Shown: positions 49,506 to 59,966 of the stretch, in pieces
Position numbering within the stretch: the first letter of the stretch is position 1
Layout: each line of letters begins with the position of its first letter
Origin: an uncultured Opitutia bacterium
GTDB taxonomy: Bacteria > Verrucomicrobiota > Verrucomicrobiia > Opitutales > UBA953
DNA: 64,000 nt
Direction: 5' to 3'
Assembly (NCBI GenBank): GCA_903913915.1
Contig: CAIWNE010000086.1
Coordinates: 22,381-86,380 of the forward strand
Position numbers and translations under genes: made by a program
The notes under the pieces: generated by a model
Seen by the model: the letters and a program-made list of their open reading frames with translations, nothing else
The model's database searches: none
What the model was told of the DNA's origin: nothing

Positions 49506-50443
49506 TAGTTGCTGGCGAGCTTGAGGATGGAGGGCACCAGCGAGACCGAGCCGGCCTTGGCGATGGCGCCGATGTCCAGGTCCTTTTCAGGCTGGAGCTG
49601 GCCGAAGGAGAGGGCGCCCTTGACGGACGAGATCTGCACCTTGCCGACCTTCTTGCCGTCGACCTTCACGTCGAAGACCGCCTTATCCTTGATGCCGTTC
49701 GCTTCGCCGACCGAGAAGGCGACGATGCCGCTCTTGGTGTCGAGGGCGAGGACGTTGGTCAGGATGGCCTCGGTCGCAGGCTCGACGGTGGCGACGGCGG
49801 GCTGGGCAGCGTCACCAGGCTTGGCGGGTTCGGCGAGGGGGTCGCGGGGGAAGCCACCGGCGTTTTCGGCGATACGGGAGGCGTAATTATGGAGCGCGGC
49901 GTACTTGCCGCGGATGAGTTCGACCTTCTCTTCTGCCTTGGTGGCCTTGGCTTCGATTTCGGCGAGCTGTTCCTTGGTGAACATGCCGGCGGACTTTTCG
50001 GTGGCCTTGACGAGCTCTTCCTTGGCGCTGGCGAGGGCGGCTTCGGCGCCGTCCTTCTTGCTGTTGGCGTCGGTCAGCTGGGCGGCGAGTTCGTCGCGCT
50101 TGCGGGTGAGTTCGGCGCGTTCGCCTTCGAGGGCGGTGTTGGAGGCGGTGAGACCTTCGATCTTGGTCTTCTTGTCGGCGACGTCGGCCTGGAGGTCTTT
50201 CTTGGAGAGTTCGAGTTCTTCGATGGCCTTGCGCTTGGCGGCGAGGAGACCCTGCACGCCGGCGAGGGAGGTCATGCGGGCGTCATAGTCCTTGCCGGCT
50301 TTGATCTCGGCGTCGCTGACGGCCCAGGCGGTCTTGGTGAGGGCGGAGTCCATCTTGCCTTTCAGCAGGAAGGCGAACGCGACGGCGGCGACGGCGGCGA
50401 CGGCGGTCAGGATGCGGAGGAAGGCGTTGAGCTTCTTGTTCAT
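49505..50443 (-). CDS. Membrane-anchored coiled-coil protein
   Basis: One N-terminal TM (ILTAVAAVAAVAFAFLL), long coiled coil, C-terminal beta-rich domain. Confidence 0.65.
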   Translation of the reverse strand: MNKKLNAFLRILTAVAAVAAVAFAFLLKGKMDSALTKTAWAVSDAEIKAGKDYDARMTSLAGVQGLLAAKRKAIEELELSKKDLQADVADKKTKIEGLTASNTALEGERAELTRKRDELAAQLTDANSKKDGAEAALASAKEELVKATEKSAGMFTKEQLAEIEAKATKAEEKVELIRGKYAALHNYASRIAENAGGFPRDPLAEPAKPGDAAQPAVATVEPATEAILTNVLALDTKSGIVAFSVGEANGIKDKAVFDVKVDGKKVGKVQISSVKGALSFGQLQPEKDLDIGAIAKAGSVSLVPSILKLASN

Positions 50444-50463
50444 GGGGTAGGGGAATTGGGGGG

Positions 50464-52050
50464 TTAAGAATGGCTGAAGAGGGTCTTCCCGGGATCAGGA
50501 GAATCCTGACGGGAAATCGCACCGGGGTTGGACGAAACGTGCAGGAGTACTTTAAACACCAATTCTTCCTTCCCCTCAAGTGCAATTTCCCCGCAAACCT
50601 GCGAGACGGTGAGCCATTTGCCCTTGGACTTGGCCAGGGCCGCGATGGCCGCAGCCCGGACCTTCAGGGTCTCCGAAGCGGCCTTCTTGCCGGCTTCGAC
50701 CCCGGGTTGGTGGTACGCGTTGATACCAAGGAGGTTGGCGTACAGTCCGACGGCGCGTTCGAAGAGCGCGATCAGCATGCCCACGGAATGGGCGTCCACC
50801 TGATTGATTGTGATGGTGATATTGGCGCGGTCGCTGCCGGAAAGGGCTTCACGCGTGCCTAGCAGGAAGGCCTGGAGGTAGTCGCCCGAGGTGACGCCGG
50901 GCTCGACTTCGAGGGAGCTGCCTTCGCGGTCCCTGAGCACCTCGATGAAGACGGCGAAGAAGTTATTCACACCGTCGCGGAGCTGCTGGACGTAGGCGTG
51001 CTGGTCGGTCGAACCTTTGTTGCCGTAGACGGTCAGGCCTTGGAGGACCTTGCGACCCTGCAGGTCGAGTTCCTTGCCGAGCGACTCCATGACAAGCTGC
51101 TGGAGGTAGCGCGAGAAGAGCAGGAGGCGGTCCTTGTACGGAAGCACGACCATCGCCTTGGTGCCGCGGCCTTCGGTGAGGTGATGCCAGGCGAGCGCGA
51201 GGGCGGCGGCAGGATTCTTCTGGGCGTCGGGCACGCGCGTCAGGGCGTCCATGGCGCGGGCGCCTTCGAGCAGCTTGCGGATGTCGATGCCTTGCAGGGC
51301 GGCGGGCAGGAGACCGACCGGGCCGATCTCGCTGGTGCGACCGCCGACCCAATCCCACATCGGGAAACGGGCGAGCCACTTTTCGGCGACGGCGACCTTG
51401 TCGAGCTGGCTGCCTTCGCCGGTGACGGCGACGGCGTGGGCGGCGAAGGACAGGCCGGCCTGTTTCCAGCGCAGCGCGGCTTCGAGCTGTCCGTTGCGCG
51501 GTTCCGGCGTGCTGCCGGACTTCGAGGTCACGATCGCGAGCGTGCTGCCGAGGCGGCTGCCCAGCGTATCGAAGACGCGGTCGATGCCGTCAGGGTCGGT
51601 GTTGTCGATGAAGTGGACGCGGAGCCGGTCGGCCTTGCCGCCGAGCGCGTCGGCGACGAACTGCGGTCCGAGGGCCGAGCCGCCGATGCCGATGCAGAGC
51701 AGGTCGGTGAACTTGCCGGCGGAGCCTTTGACCTGGCCGGCGTGGACCTGCGCGGCGAACGCGGCGATGGCGTCGACGGCGGCCTTCACTTCAGCGGTGA
51801 TCTTCGCGTCGGGGGCGAGCTCCGGCGCGCGCAGCCAGTAGTGGCCGACCATGCGCTTCTCGTCCGGGTTGGCGACGGCGCCCTTCTCGAGCGCGGCCAT
51901 GTCGGCGAAGGCCTTGGCGATGGCCGGGGCCATCTTCTCGTCGAAGCCGGCCGGCGCGGGCGCCCGGCTGAAGTCGAGCGAGATGCCGAGTTCGGGGAAG
52001 TTCTGGAGCTGCTTCCGGAAGAGGTCGAAGGGTTGGCCACGGTAGGACAG
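50464..52050 (-). CDS. pgi: Glucose-6-phosphate isomerase (start proposed at CTG 52050)
   Basis: [51 protein letters not shown]; in-frame N-terminal sequence [31 protein letters not shown] upstream of the tracked start. Confidence 0.9.
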   Translation of the reverse strand: MSYRGQPFDLFRKQLQNFPELGISLDFSRAPAPAGFDEKMAPAIAKAFADMAALEKGAVANPDEKRMVGHYWLRAPELAPDAKITAEVKAAVDAIAAFAAQVHAGQVKGSAGKFTDLLCIGIGGSALGPQFVADALGGKADRLRVHFIDNTDPDGIDRVFDTLGSRLGSTLAIVTSKSGSTPEPRNGQLEAALRWKQAGLSFAAHAVAVTGEGSQLDKVAVAEKWLARFPMWDWVGGRTSEIGPVGLLPAALQGIDIRKLLEGARAMDALTRVPDAQKNPAAALALAWHHLTEGRGTKAMVVLPYKDRLLLFSRYLQQLVMESLGKELDLQGRKVLQGLTVYGNKGSTDQHAYVQQLRDGVNNFFAVFIEVLRDREGSSLEVEPGVTSGDYLQAFLLGTREALSGSDRANITITINQVDAHSVGMLIALFERAVGLYANLLGINAYHQPGVEAGKKAASETLKVRAAAIAALAKSKGKWLTVSQVCGEIALEGKEELVFKVLLHVSSNPGAISRQDSPDPGKTLFSHS

Positions 52051-52081
52051 TTTTTCCCGCCGCGACCCGTCTTGGCAACAA

Positions 52082-52112
52082 AAAGGGCGGTTCGCCGAGG
52101 CGTCCGCCCTTT
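52082..52112 (-). terminator. Intrinsic terminator downstream of ilvD
   Basis: AAAGGGCGG-ACGCCTCGGCGAA-CCGCCCTTT TT on the - strand. Confidence 0.75.
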
Positions 52113-52134
52113 CATTTTACGTCAGTTAAAGACC

Positions 52135-53823
52135 TCAGTCGCCGTCGGTGATGGCGCCATCGGAGGCCGAGGACACGAGCTTGGCGTATTTGGCCAAGGT
52201 GCCGCGCTTCTCCTTGCAGGGAGAGGCCTTCCAGGACTTGAGGCGGGTGGCGATCTCCTCGGCCGGGACGACCAGGTTGATCTCGTTCTTCTGGGCGTCG
52301 ATGGTGATGGTGTCGCCGTTCTTCACGACGGCGAGCACGCCGCCGACGGCGGCCTCAGGGGTGATGTGGCCGACCACGAAGCCGTGGGAGCCGCCGGAGA
52401 AACGTCCGTCGGTGATGAGCGCCACGGTCTTGCCGAGGCCCTTGCCCATGACGGCGCTCGTGGGTCCGAGCATCTCGCGCATGCCGGGGCCGCCCTTGGG
52501 GCCTTCGTTGCGGATGACGATGACGTGTCCGTCCTTCACTTCTCCGTCGAGGATGCCGCGGAGCGAGGCTTCTTCGGATTCATAGACGATGGCCTTGCCG
52601 GTGAAGGCGCTGCCTTCCTTGCCGGAGATCTTGGCGACGGAACCTTCCGGGGCGAGGTTCCCGCGCAGGATGCGCAGGTGGCTGTCGGCCTTGATCGGGT
52701 TGGAGAAGGGCCGGACGACGTCCTGGTCGGCGGCGTAGCTGCCGACGTTCGCGAGGTTCTCAGCGACGGTCTTGCCGGTGACGGTCATGCAGTGGCCGTG
52801 CAGGAGGCCCTTATCGAGGAGCATCTTGAGCAGGGGCTGGAGGCCGCCGATGCGGACGAAGTGCGCCATGTTGTACTTGCCGCTCGGCTTGAGGTCGGCG
52901 AGCACCGGCACGCGGCGGCCGACGCGCTCGAAGTCCTCGAGGGTGAGCTTGATGCCCGCGGAATGGGCCATCGCGATGAGGTGGAGCACGGCGTTCGTCG
53001 AGCCGCCGAGGGCGATGACGACGGTGATGGCGTTCTCGAAGGCGTCCTTGGTGAGGATGTCGGAGGGGCGGATGTTCTTCTTCAGCAGTTCGAGCACGGC
53101 CTTGCCGGCGCGTTCGCAGTCGGCGAGCTTGTCCTTCGAATTGGCGAGCTGCGCGGAACTGTCCGGCAGGCTCAGGCCGAGGGCTTCGATCGCCGAGGCC
53201 ATGGTGTTGGCGGTGTACATGCCGCCGCACGAACCTTCGCCCGGGATGGAGCAGGCTTCGATTTCCTTGAGTTCGCCGTCGCCGATCTGCTTGCCGGCAT
53301 GCTTGCCGACGGCTTCGAAGACGGTGACGATGTCGGCCGACTGGCCGCGGTGCAGGCCGGGGACGATGGTTCCGCCGTACACGAAGACGGAAGGGCGGTT
53401 GAGGCGCGCCATGGCCATCACGCAGCCGGGCATGTTCTTATCGCAGCCGCCGATGGTGACGAGGCCGTCGAAGCCTTCGGCGCCGGTCACGGCTTCCACG
53501 GAGTCGGCGATGATCTCGCGCGAGACGAGCGAGTAGCGCATGCCGGGGGTGCCCATCGAGATGCCGTCCGAAACGGTGATGGTGCCGAAGATGATCGCCT
53601 TGCCGCCGGCGTTGTCCGCGCCCTTGGCGGCTTCGACCGCGAGGCGGTCGATGTGCATGTTGCAGGGGGTGACCATCGACCAGGTCGAGGCGACGCCCAC
53701 GACGGGCTTGCCGAAGTCGGCGTCGGTGAAGCCCACGGCCCGGAGCATGGCTCGGCTAGGGGCGCGATCGGGGCCGTCTACGACGATGGCGGAGTGTTGG
53801 CGGCAGTGGTTGGCGTCGGTCAT
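52135..53823 (-). CDS. ilvD: Dihydroxy-acid dehydratase
   Basis: GVASTWSMVTPCNMHID; CDKNMPGC; GEGSCGGMYTANTM; GRFSGGSHGFVVGH; ATG 53823, not the ORF start at 54327. Confidence 0.96.
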   Translation of the reverse strand: MTDANHCRQHSAIVVDGPDRAPSRAMLRAVGFTDADFGKPVVGVASTWSMVTPCNMHIDRLAVEAAKGADNAGGKAIIFGTITVSDGISMGTPGMRYSLVSREIIADSVEAVTGAEGFDGLVTIGGCDKNMPGCVMAMARLNRPSVFVYGGTIVPGLHRGQSADIVTVFEAVGKHAGKQIGDGELKEIEACSIPGEGSCGGMYTANTMASAIEALGLSLPDSSAQLANSKDKLADCERAGKAVLELLKKNIRPSDILTKDAFENAITVVIALGGSTNAVLHLIAMAHSAGIKLTLEDFERVGRRVPVLADLKPSGKYNMAHFVRIGGLQPLLKMLLDKGLLHGHCMTVTGKTVAENLANVGSYAADQDVVRPFSNPIKADSHLRILRGNLAPEGSVAKISGKEGSAFTGKAIVYESEEASLRGILDGEVKDGHVIVIRNEGPKGGPGMREMLGPTSAVMGKGLGKTVALITDGRFSGGSHGFVVGHITPEAAVGGVLAVVKNGDTITIDAQKNEINLVVPAEEIATRLKSWKASPCKEKRGTLAKYAKLVSSASDGAITDGD

Positions 53824-53940
53824 GATGGGTGTGAAAAGTCTGCGGTTGTCAGTCGGTGAGCGCCCCCTAATAAGAGGGCAGGGAGCGGACACTGAACCGC
53901 CCCGTCGCTCCCGACAATCCGATTTAAGCCTCTCCGTCCC

Positions 53941-54726
53941 GTGGAATTCAACCTCAAGAAAATCATCAAGGCCCTCCTGTTCTCGACCTCCGAGGCGGTG
54001 TCCATCAAGGACATCCAGAAGGTCGTGCAGCGCTACCACGCCCAGGCCGCCGCCGAGCGTCAGCCCGACCTGCTCGAGGGGGCTGGCGAACCCACGCTCG
54101 CTCCGGCCACGCCTCCCGTCCAGGAGGTCATCCAGGATATCATCGATCAGGTCCCGACCCTTCTGACCGCCACCCAGATCCGCGAAGCGGTCGACGCCCT
54201 CGAGGCCGAGATGCGCGACGCCAACGACGCCTGCCGCATCCTGCAAGGTCCGGAAGGTTTCCGTTTGGTGATCTCCCCGGCCTACGCCGACTGGGTCCGT
54301 CTGCTCCGCGGCGAGCCTCGCCCGCAACGCCTCAGCCCTGCCTCGCTCGAGACGCTCTCGATCGTCGCCTACCGCCAGCCGGTCACGCGCTCCGAGATGG
54401 AAGCCATCCGCGGCGTCTCGGTCGACAGCGCCCTGACGCGTCTGCTCGAACTCGAGCTCGTCGCCGTCACGGGCCGCGCCGACCTCCCCGGCCGTCCGAT
54501 CCAGTACGGCACGACGGACAAGTTCCTCGATTTCACCGGCCTGCGTTCGCTCGGCGAACTGCCGGCTTCCGACGTGCTTTCTCCGGCCCAGATCTCCGAG
54601 TGGATCACCCGTGCTACCACCCCGGTCGAAGTCGGCGATTCCGAGGTCGGCCTGCCGCTCGAAGACCAGTCCTCCGCCGCGATCGCGACGGAGACCCCGC
54701 CCGAAGACGAGAAGCCCGCCGAATGA
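53941..54726 (+). CDS. scpB: Segregation and condensation protein B (GTG start)
   Basis: IIKALLFSTSEAVSIKDI; LSPASLETLSIVAYRQPVTRSEMEAIRGV; GRPIQYGTTDKFLDFTGLRSLGELP. Confidence 0.93.
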   Translation: MEFNLKKIIKALLFSTSEAVSIKDIQKVVQRYHAQAAAERQPDLLEGAGEPTLAPATPPVQEVIQDIIDQVPTLLTATQIREAVDALEAEMRDANDACRILQGPEGFRLVISPAYADWVRLLRGEPRPQRLSPASLETLSIVAYRQPVTRSEMEAIRGVSVDSALTRLLELELVAVTGRADLPGRPIQYGTTDKFLDFTGLRSLGELPASDVLSPAQISEWITRATTPVEVGDSEVGLPLEDQSSAAIATETPPEDEKPAE

Positions 54727-55790
54727 GCCTCGAAGAGCACCGCCGCGAGGTCGACCGCATCGACCGCGAGATCCTCAAGCTGCTCGGCGAGCGCTTGCAG
54801 GTGGCCCGTGCCATCGGCGAAGCGAAGCTGAAGACCGGCGCGCCGGTCTACGCCCCGCAGCGCGAAGAACAGCTCCTCCGCTCCATCACCGAAGCGGCTC
54901 CGGCCATTCCCGCTTCCGGCCTCCGCGCGGTCTACCGCGAGATCATCTCCCTTTCCATCGGCGCCCAGATGGCCAAGCCGGTCGCCTACCTCGGGCCCGA
55001 AGGTTCCTTCACCCAGCAGGCCCAGATCCGCGCCTTCGGCACGAGCGTGCCGTCGCTTCCGCTGCGCGCCATCGGCGACATCTTCGCCGCGGTCGAATCC
55101 GGCGAGGCTTCCTATGGCGTCGTGCCGGTCGAGAACTCCACCGAAGGCGTGGTCAGTCACTCGCTCGACCTGCTCGCCGAATCCGAACTGAAGGTCGTGG
55201 CCCAGGTTACGCTCTCCGTCGAACAATGCCTCGTCGGCCAAGGTCCCCTCGATCAGGTGAAGAAGGTCCTGTCTAAGGACATCGCCCTCGCGCAGTGCCG
55301 CGGCTGGCTCTCCCGCCATGTCCCGGGCGCCGCCCTCGTGGAGACCGACAGCACCGCCGCCGCCGTGGAGATCGTCTCGCGCGATCCTCAGGGTCAGGCC
55401 GCCGTCGCCTCCGCCACCGCCGCCGAATCGCGCGGCGTCCCCATCCTCGCCCGCGGCATCCAGGATCGCCGCGATAACGCCACGCGCTTCTTCGTCATCG
55501 CCAAGGCCGCCAACGCCGTGGGCGCCAAGGACGAGGTCACGAGCGTGGTCCTGACGCTGAAACATGAACCTGGCGCGCTCCAAGGCGCTCTGGCCGCTTT
55601 CTCCGATCGCGGCATCAACCTGATCCGCATCGAGTCGCGCCCGAGCCATCGCCGCGCCTGGGAGTACCTTTTCTTCATCGATTTCCCGGGACACTGGGAC
55701 ACCGCGGCCGTGCAGGCCGCCGTCACCGAACTCAAGGGTCGCTGCGAAGTGGTGAAGTGGTTGGGCAGCTACCCGCAGTCCGCCGGATGA
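54723..55790 (+). CDS. pheA: Bifunctional chorismate mutase / prephenate dehydratase
   Basis: AroQ domain (HRREVDRIDREILKLLGERLQVARAIGEAK) + AYLGPEGSFTQQA + NSTEGVVSHSLDLL + ACT domain ESRPSHRRAWEYLFFID. Confidence 0.94.
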   Translation: MSLEEHRREVDRIDREILKLLGERLQVARAIGEAKLKTGAPVYAPQREEQLLRSITEAAPAIPASGLRAVYREIISLSIGAQMAKPVAYLGPEGSFTQQAQIRAFGTSVPSLPLRAIGDIFAAVESGEASYGVVPVENSTEGVVSHSLDLLAESELKVVAQVTLSVEQCLVGQGPLDQVKKVLSKDIALAQCRGWLSRHVPGAALVETDSTAAAVEIVSRDPQGQAAVASATAAESRGVPILARGIQDRRDNATRFFVIAKAANAVGAKDEVTSVVLTLKHEPGALQGALAAFSDRGINLIRIESRPSHRRAWEYLFFIDFPGHWDTAAVQAAVTELKGRCEVVKWLGSYPQSAG

Positions 55791-56725
55791 GCCGTCGCGC
55801 CCTCGGAGGCGTGTTGCTGGCCGTCTTCGGCGTGGCGGTGCTTTGGTCCGCCTTCGCCTGGTGGCGGGCCTGGTCCGCGCCGCTCGTGCAGGTGACGGTC
55901 CGTCCTTCTTTCTCGGTCCAAGGCATCTCCTCGGGCACGCCTGTGCGCGTGCAAGGCGTCAAGGTCGGGCAGGTGACCTCCATCGGCCTCGATGCCGATC
56001 CCGAAGGGCGTCTCCGACCGGTCATCCGGCTGAGCCTCGATCCCGAGACGTTGGAGGACCGCGGCTTCGCCGACCGCCTGCGGAGCGACCGTTTGCGCGA
56101 AGAGGTCGCCAAGGGCCTGCGCGCCCGGCTGGTGGCGGTGAGTCCCGCTTCCGGGATGCTGCAGGTGGAACTCATCTGGGATGCGTCGGCTCCGGTCGCG
56201 GCCGAGGCGCTCGCGGCGGACGAGATTCCTCCCATCGGCGGCAACCTGGAGAACAAGATCGAAGGATTCGTCCAGCAGCTCGAGACGCTTTCCGAAAAAG
56301 ACCTCGTCGGGATCGCGGCCGAACTCGAACGCGACCTCGATCGCTTCTATGATTCGACCGACCCCGAGCGCGCCACGCGTTTTTCCGCCATGCTGGTCCG
56401 CCGGACCGGCGCGGTGCTCGAGGCCACCGGCGACGGCAAACTCGACGAGCAGAGCGCCCGCCTGATCGTCGCCTGTCGCCGACTCCGCGAGGCGGTCGAT
56501 AAGGCCGACCGCCAGATGGATGACGAGACGCTCGCGCTCCTGCAGGTGCGCCTCGCCGACGCCGGGGCTGCCTTGGCGTCCTTTTCCGCTTCCCTTGAAG
56601 GCTCCCAGTCCCGGATGAGCGCGGCCTCCGCGGAATTCTCCGAGTTGTTCCGGGCGGTGTCGTCCGCGGCCAAGACGTGGTCCAAGAAGGCGGCCGGCCT
56701 GACCACGGAGCCTCGCCCCCGCTGA
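55787..56725 (+). CDS. MlaD/MCE family protein
   Basis: N-term TM then VQVTVRPSFSVQGISSGTPVRVQGVKVGQVTSIGLD MCE domain. Confidence 0.88.
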   Translation: MSRRALGGVLLAVFGVAVLWSAFAWWRAWSAPLVQVTVRPSFSVQGISSGTPVRVQGVKVGQVTSIGLDADPEGRLRPVIRLSLDPETLEDRGFADRLRSDRLREEVAKGLRARLVAVSPASGMLQVELIWDASAPVAAEALAADEIPPIGGNLENKIEGFVQQLETLSEKDLVGIAAELERDLDRFYDSTDPERATRFSAMLVRRTGAVLEATGDGKLDEQSARLIVACRRLREAVDKADRQMDDETLALLQVRLADAGAALASFSASLEGSQSRMSAASAEFSELFRAVSSAAKTWSKKAAGLTTEPRPR

Positions 56726-56782
56726 GGGAACAGGCTTGCGGCGGACCCTCGGAGCGGGGATAGGTGTGGGACTTTACCAGCC

Positions 56783-58285
56783 ATGGCCGACCCGACCGAC
56801 AAGATGGAATCCATCATCAACCTGTGCAAACGCCGCGGGTTCGTCTTCCCTTCCTCCGACATCTACGGCGGTTTCAACGGCTTCTTCGACTACGGCCCCC
56901 TGGGCGTCGAGCTGAAGAACAACATCAAGCAGGCCTGGTGGCAGGATTTCGTCCACCGCCGCGACGACATCGTCGGCCTGGACTCCTCGATCATCCACCA
57001 CCCGACGACCTGGAAGGCCTCGGGTCACATCGACAATTTCACCGACCCGCTCGTCGACTGCAAGGAGTCGAAGATGCGTTACCGCGCCGACCAGCTCTTC
57101 TTCGCTCCCGTGCGCGTCGCCGGCGAGACCATCGGCTACGTCTCCGTCCTCGAGGACGACGGCATGCAGGCCAAGGCCGAAGAGATGGCCAACGACATGA
57201 AGCGCAAGCTCGCCAAGCAGGGCGCGCTCGAGCCCGTCGTGCTGAAGGATTATACCGAAGCGAAGCCCGAGGAGCACGCGCTCATCCCTTCGCCCGCCAC
57301 CGGCAAGCCGGGTTCGCTCACGCCGCCCCGCTCGTTCAACATGATGTTCCAGACCTACGTCGGAGCCATGCAGGACGCCTCCGCCACGGCCTACCTCCGC
57401 CCGGAGACCGCGCAGGGCATCTTCATCAACTTCAAGAACGTCGTCGACACGGGCCGCGTGAAGCTGCCCTTCGGCATCGCCCAGGTCGGCAAGGCGTTCC
57501 GCAACGAGATCAACCCGCGGAACTTCATCTTCCGCTCCCGCGAGTTCGAGCAGATGGAGATCGAGTATTTCATCTCGCCGTCCTCCGACTGGGCCACCGC
57601 CCATAAGGATTGGATCGAAGGCTGCCTGGCTTGGTTCGAGTCCATCGGCATCCCGCGCGCCAAACTCTCCCTCTACCCGCACCCGACCGAGAAGCTCGCC
57701 CACTATTCCAAGGGCACCACGGATATCATGTTTGAGTTCCCCTTCGGCGTGCAGGAGCTCCAGGGCGTCGCCGCCCGCGGCGACTTCGACCTGACGCAGC
57801 ACAGCAACGTCTCCGGCCAGAAACTCGACTGGTTCGACGAGGTCGCCAAGGCCCGCTACATCCCGCACGTCATCGAGCCGTCCGTCGGCGTCGACCGCGT
57901 GTTCCTCGCTCTCCTCACGACGGCCTATCATGAGGATGAGGTCGAAGGCGAGAAGCGCGTCGTCCTCCGCCTGCCGGCCCGCGTCGCTCCGTTCAAGGCC
58001 GCGATCTTCCCGCTGGTGAAGAACAAGCCCGAGCTCGTCGAGCGCGCCGAGGCCCTTTACCGCCGCCTCAAGAGGCGTCACAACGTCTTCTACGACGCCG
58101 CCGGCGCCATCGGCCGCCGCTATCGCCGCCAGGACGAGATCGGCACGCCTTACGGCATCACGATCGACTTCGACACCATCGAGAAGGGCGCCGGCGTCAC
58201 GGTCCGCGACCGCGACACGCTGGAGCAGGTGCGCATGACGGAGGACGAGGTCGTCCGCTTCCTCGACGACAAGGTCAACGGCTGA
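56783..58285 (+). CDS. glyS: Glycyl-tRNA synthetase (dimeric type)
   Basis: [61 protein letters not shown]. Confidence 0.96.
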   Translation: MADPTDKMESIINLCKRRGFVFPSSDIYGGFNGFFDYGPLGVELKNNIKQAWWQDFVHRRDDIVGLDSSIIHHPTTWKASGHIDNFTDPLVDCKESKMRYRADQLFFAPVRVAGETIGYVSVLEDDGMQAKAEEMANDMKRKLAKQGALEPVVLKDYTEAKPEEHALIPSPATGKPGSLTPPRSFNMMFQTYVGAMQDASATAYLRPETAQGIFINFKNVVDTGRVKLPFGIAQVGKAFRNEINPRNFIFRSREFEQMEIEYFISPSSDWATAHKDWIEGCLAWFESIGIPRAKLSLYPHPTEKLAHYSKGTTDIMFEFPFGVQELQGVAARGDFDLTQHSNVSGQKLDWFDEVAKARYIPHVIEPSVGVDRVFLALLTTAYHEDEVEGEKRVVLRLPARVAPFKAAIFPLVKNKPELVERAEALYRRLKRRHNVFYDAAGAIGRRYRRQDEIGTPYGITIDFDTIEKGAGVTVRDRDTLEQVRMTEDEVVRFLDDKVNG

Positions 58286-59966
58286 CCTTCGCCGGGGCGC
58301 CCGCGAGTTCTTCCGCCAGCTTGGCGATGCGTCGCTTCCCGCAAAGGGAGGCGGCGATCGTCAGGTTGCGCAGGCCTTGCGGCAGGTGCGCGAGGTATTC
58401 CGTCCGGCCTTTCTTGTGGCCGAGGAAACCATAGGCGCCGCAGGCCTGCAGGAGGCGCTGCGTGGCGGCGACGTGGAAGAGGTGGGAGAACTCGTCGCTG
58501 GAACCCTTCCAGCCGGAGACCTCGCGCGCGTGGTCCTCGATCTCGATGCGCCACAGGTCCATGTCGGGGCGGGTGAGGTAAGGGTCGAAGGCGAGCGAGG
58601 CGTAGTCGTAGAACATGCAGCCATGGCGGAGGCCCTGCAGGTCCACGAGCCAGGCGCCCTCGTCGCGCACCATGATGTTCTGCGACTGGAAGTCCCGGTG
58701 GATCGTGACGACTGGCTGGCCCATGAGTTCCTTGGCGAGCGAGGCCATCTCGTCGGTCACGGCGCGGTCGGGCCTGCGGCCGCCGAGGGCGTTGTCCTGG
58801 AAATACTGGCGTTCCCACTGGTAGAGGTTCGGGCCGAACGCTTCCATGAGCGAGATGCCCGAGGTCGCGAAGGCGTCGACGCCCAGGCGATGGATGCCGG
58901 CGACCTGCTCGAGCGCGGAGGCCACGGGCGCCCACGGGAATTCCTTGCCCTGCGCGAGCGACCAGAGGTCGGTGTCGCCGAGGTCTTCGAGGATCAGCAC
59001 CCCGGCGGCGTTGTCTTCGGCGAGCACCTGGGGGACCTGGACGCCGATTTTGTCGCGGAGCACGCCGGCGATGGCTCCGTAGAGCTGGTTCTCGGGGCGC
59101 GAATCGTCGTAGACGCAGAGCACGGCGGATTCGCCCGAGGGCTTGCGGATGCGATGGAACTTGCGGCCGGAGCCGCCCTTGAGGACTTCGCCGCCGGCGG
59201 TGAGCTCGTAGCCATGGGCCTTGGCGGCGTCGGCGGGCGAGATCGCGCCGCGGACGGGCTTCTCGTGCTCGGCCTTCACGGCCTGGTATTCTTCGACGGT
59301 ACCGAGGTCGTGCCACATGGCCGAACCGTCGAGGAAGCCTTGGATGCTGCCGGGTTCCGTCTGGATGCGGCGGAGGAAATGTTCGACGAGCGACTCGATC
59401 GTCGCGGGCACGCCTTGGGCGAAGGCCTTGGTGACGACGCAGATGCCGGCGTACTGGTAGGCGGGGTCGGTCTTGCCGAGGCGGTCGCGCATGTCGGTGA
59501 CGAAGCCGTCGTCGGTGATGCGCACGTTGCGATTCGGGCCCTGTTCGCGGACGACGAGCGTCGCGGCGCCGCCGTTGGCGCGGTGATGGGCGAAGGCCGC
59601 GGCGATGTCGCAGCCGGAAAGGATGTCGCCGTTCCAGACGACGAGGTCCTGGTCGTCCTCGCCGAGCAGGCCGGCGATGTTCGCGAGACCGCCGCCGGTC
59701 TCGAGGAGCACGGGCTCATGCACGAGCTTCACTTCGGCGTCGCCGAATCGTCCGTCGGGGAAGGCGAGCGTCCAGGCTTCCGGGCAATGGTGCGTGTTGA
59801 TGAGGAAGCGGCGGGTGCCGGCGGCGCGAAGCTTCTCCATCGCCTGGATGACCATCGGGCGCCCTGCGATCGGCAGGAGGGGCTTGGGACAGTTTTCGGT
59901 CAACGGACGCAGGCGCGTGCCGAGGCCGGCTCCGAGGATGAAGGCGGTACGAGGGAAATCAGGCAT
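58275..59966 (-). CDS. Fusion: sugar-1-P nucleotidyltransferase (MurU-like) + aminoglycoside-phosphotransferase-fold sugar kinase (AmgK-like)
   Basis: [32 protein letters not shown]-terminal [13 protein letters not shown]...[24 protein letters not shown]. Confidence 0.88.
   Translation of the reverse strand: MPDFPRTAFILGAGLGTRLRPLTENCPKPLLPIAGRPMVIQAMEKLRAAGTRRFLINTHHCPEAWTLAFPDGRFGDAEVKLVHEPVLLETGGGLANIAGLLGEDDQDLVVWNGDILSGCDIAAAFAHHRANGGAATLVVREQGPNRNVRITDDGFVTDMRDRLGKTDPAYQYAGICVVTKAFAQGVPATIESLVEHFLRRIQTEPGSIQGFLDGSAMWHDLGTVEEYQAVKAEHEKPVRGAISPADAAKAHGYELTAGGEVLKGGSGRKFHRIRKPSGESAVLCVYDDSRPENQLYGAIAGVLRDKIGVQVPQVLAEDNAAGVLILEDLGDTDLWSLAQGKEFPWAPVASALEQVAGIHRLGVDAFATSGISLMEAFGPNLYQWERQYFQDNALGGRRPDRAVTDEMASLAKELMGQPVVTIHRDFQSQNIMVRDEGAWLVDLQGLRHGCMFYDYASLAFDPYLTRPDMDLWRIEIEDHAREVSGWKGSSDEFSHLFHVAATQRLLQACGAYGFLGHKKGRTEYLAHLPQGLRNLTIAASLCGKRRIAKLAEELAGAPAKVSR

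Noticed and set aside
50998-53859. 953-aa + strand ORF
   Set aside because: Antisense to pgi and ilvD, which carry full family motifs; shadow ORF from GC-skewed codon usage
52135-54327. 730-aa - strand ORF implying an N-terminally extended IlvD
   Set aside because: Extension is antisense to scpB; IlvD starts at MTDANHC (53823)
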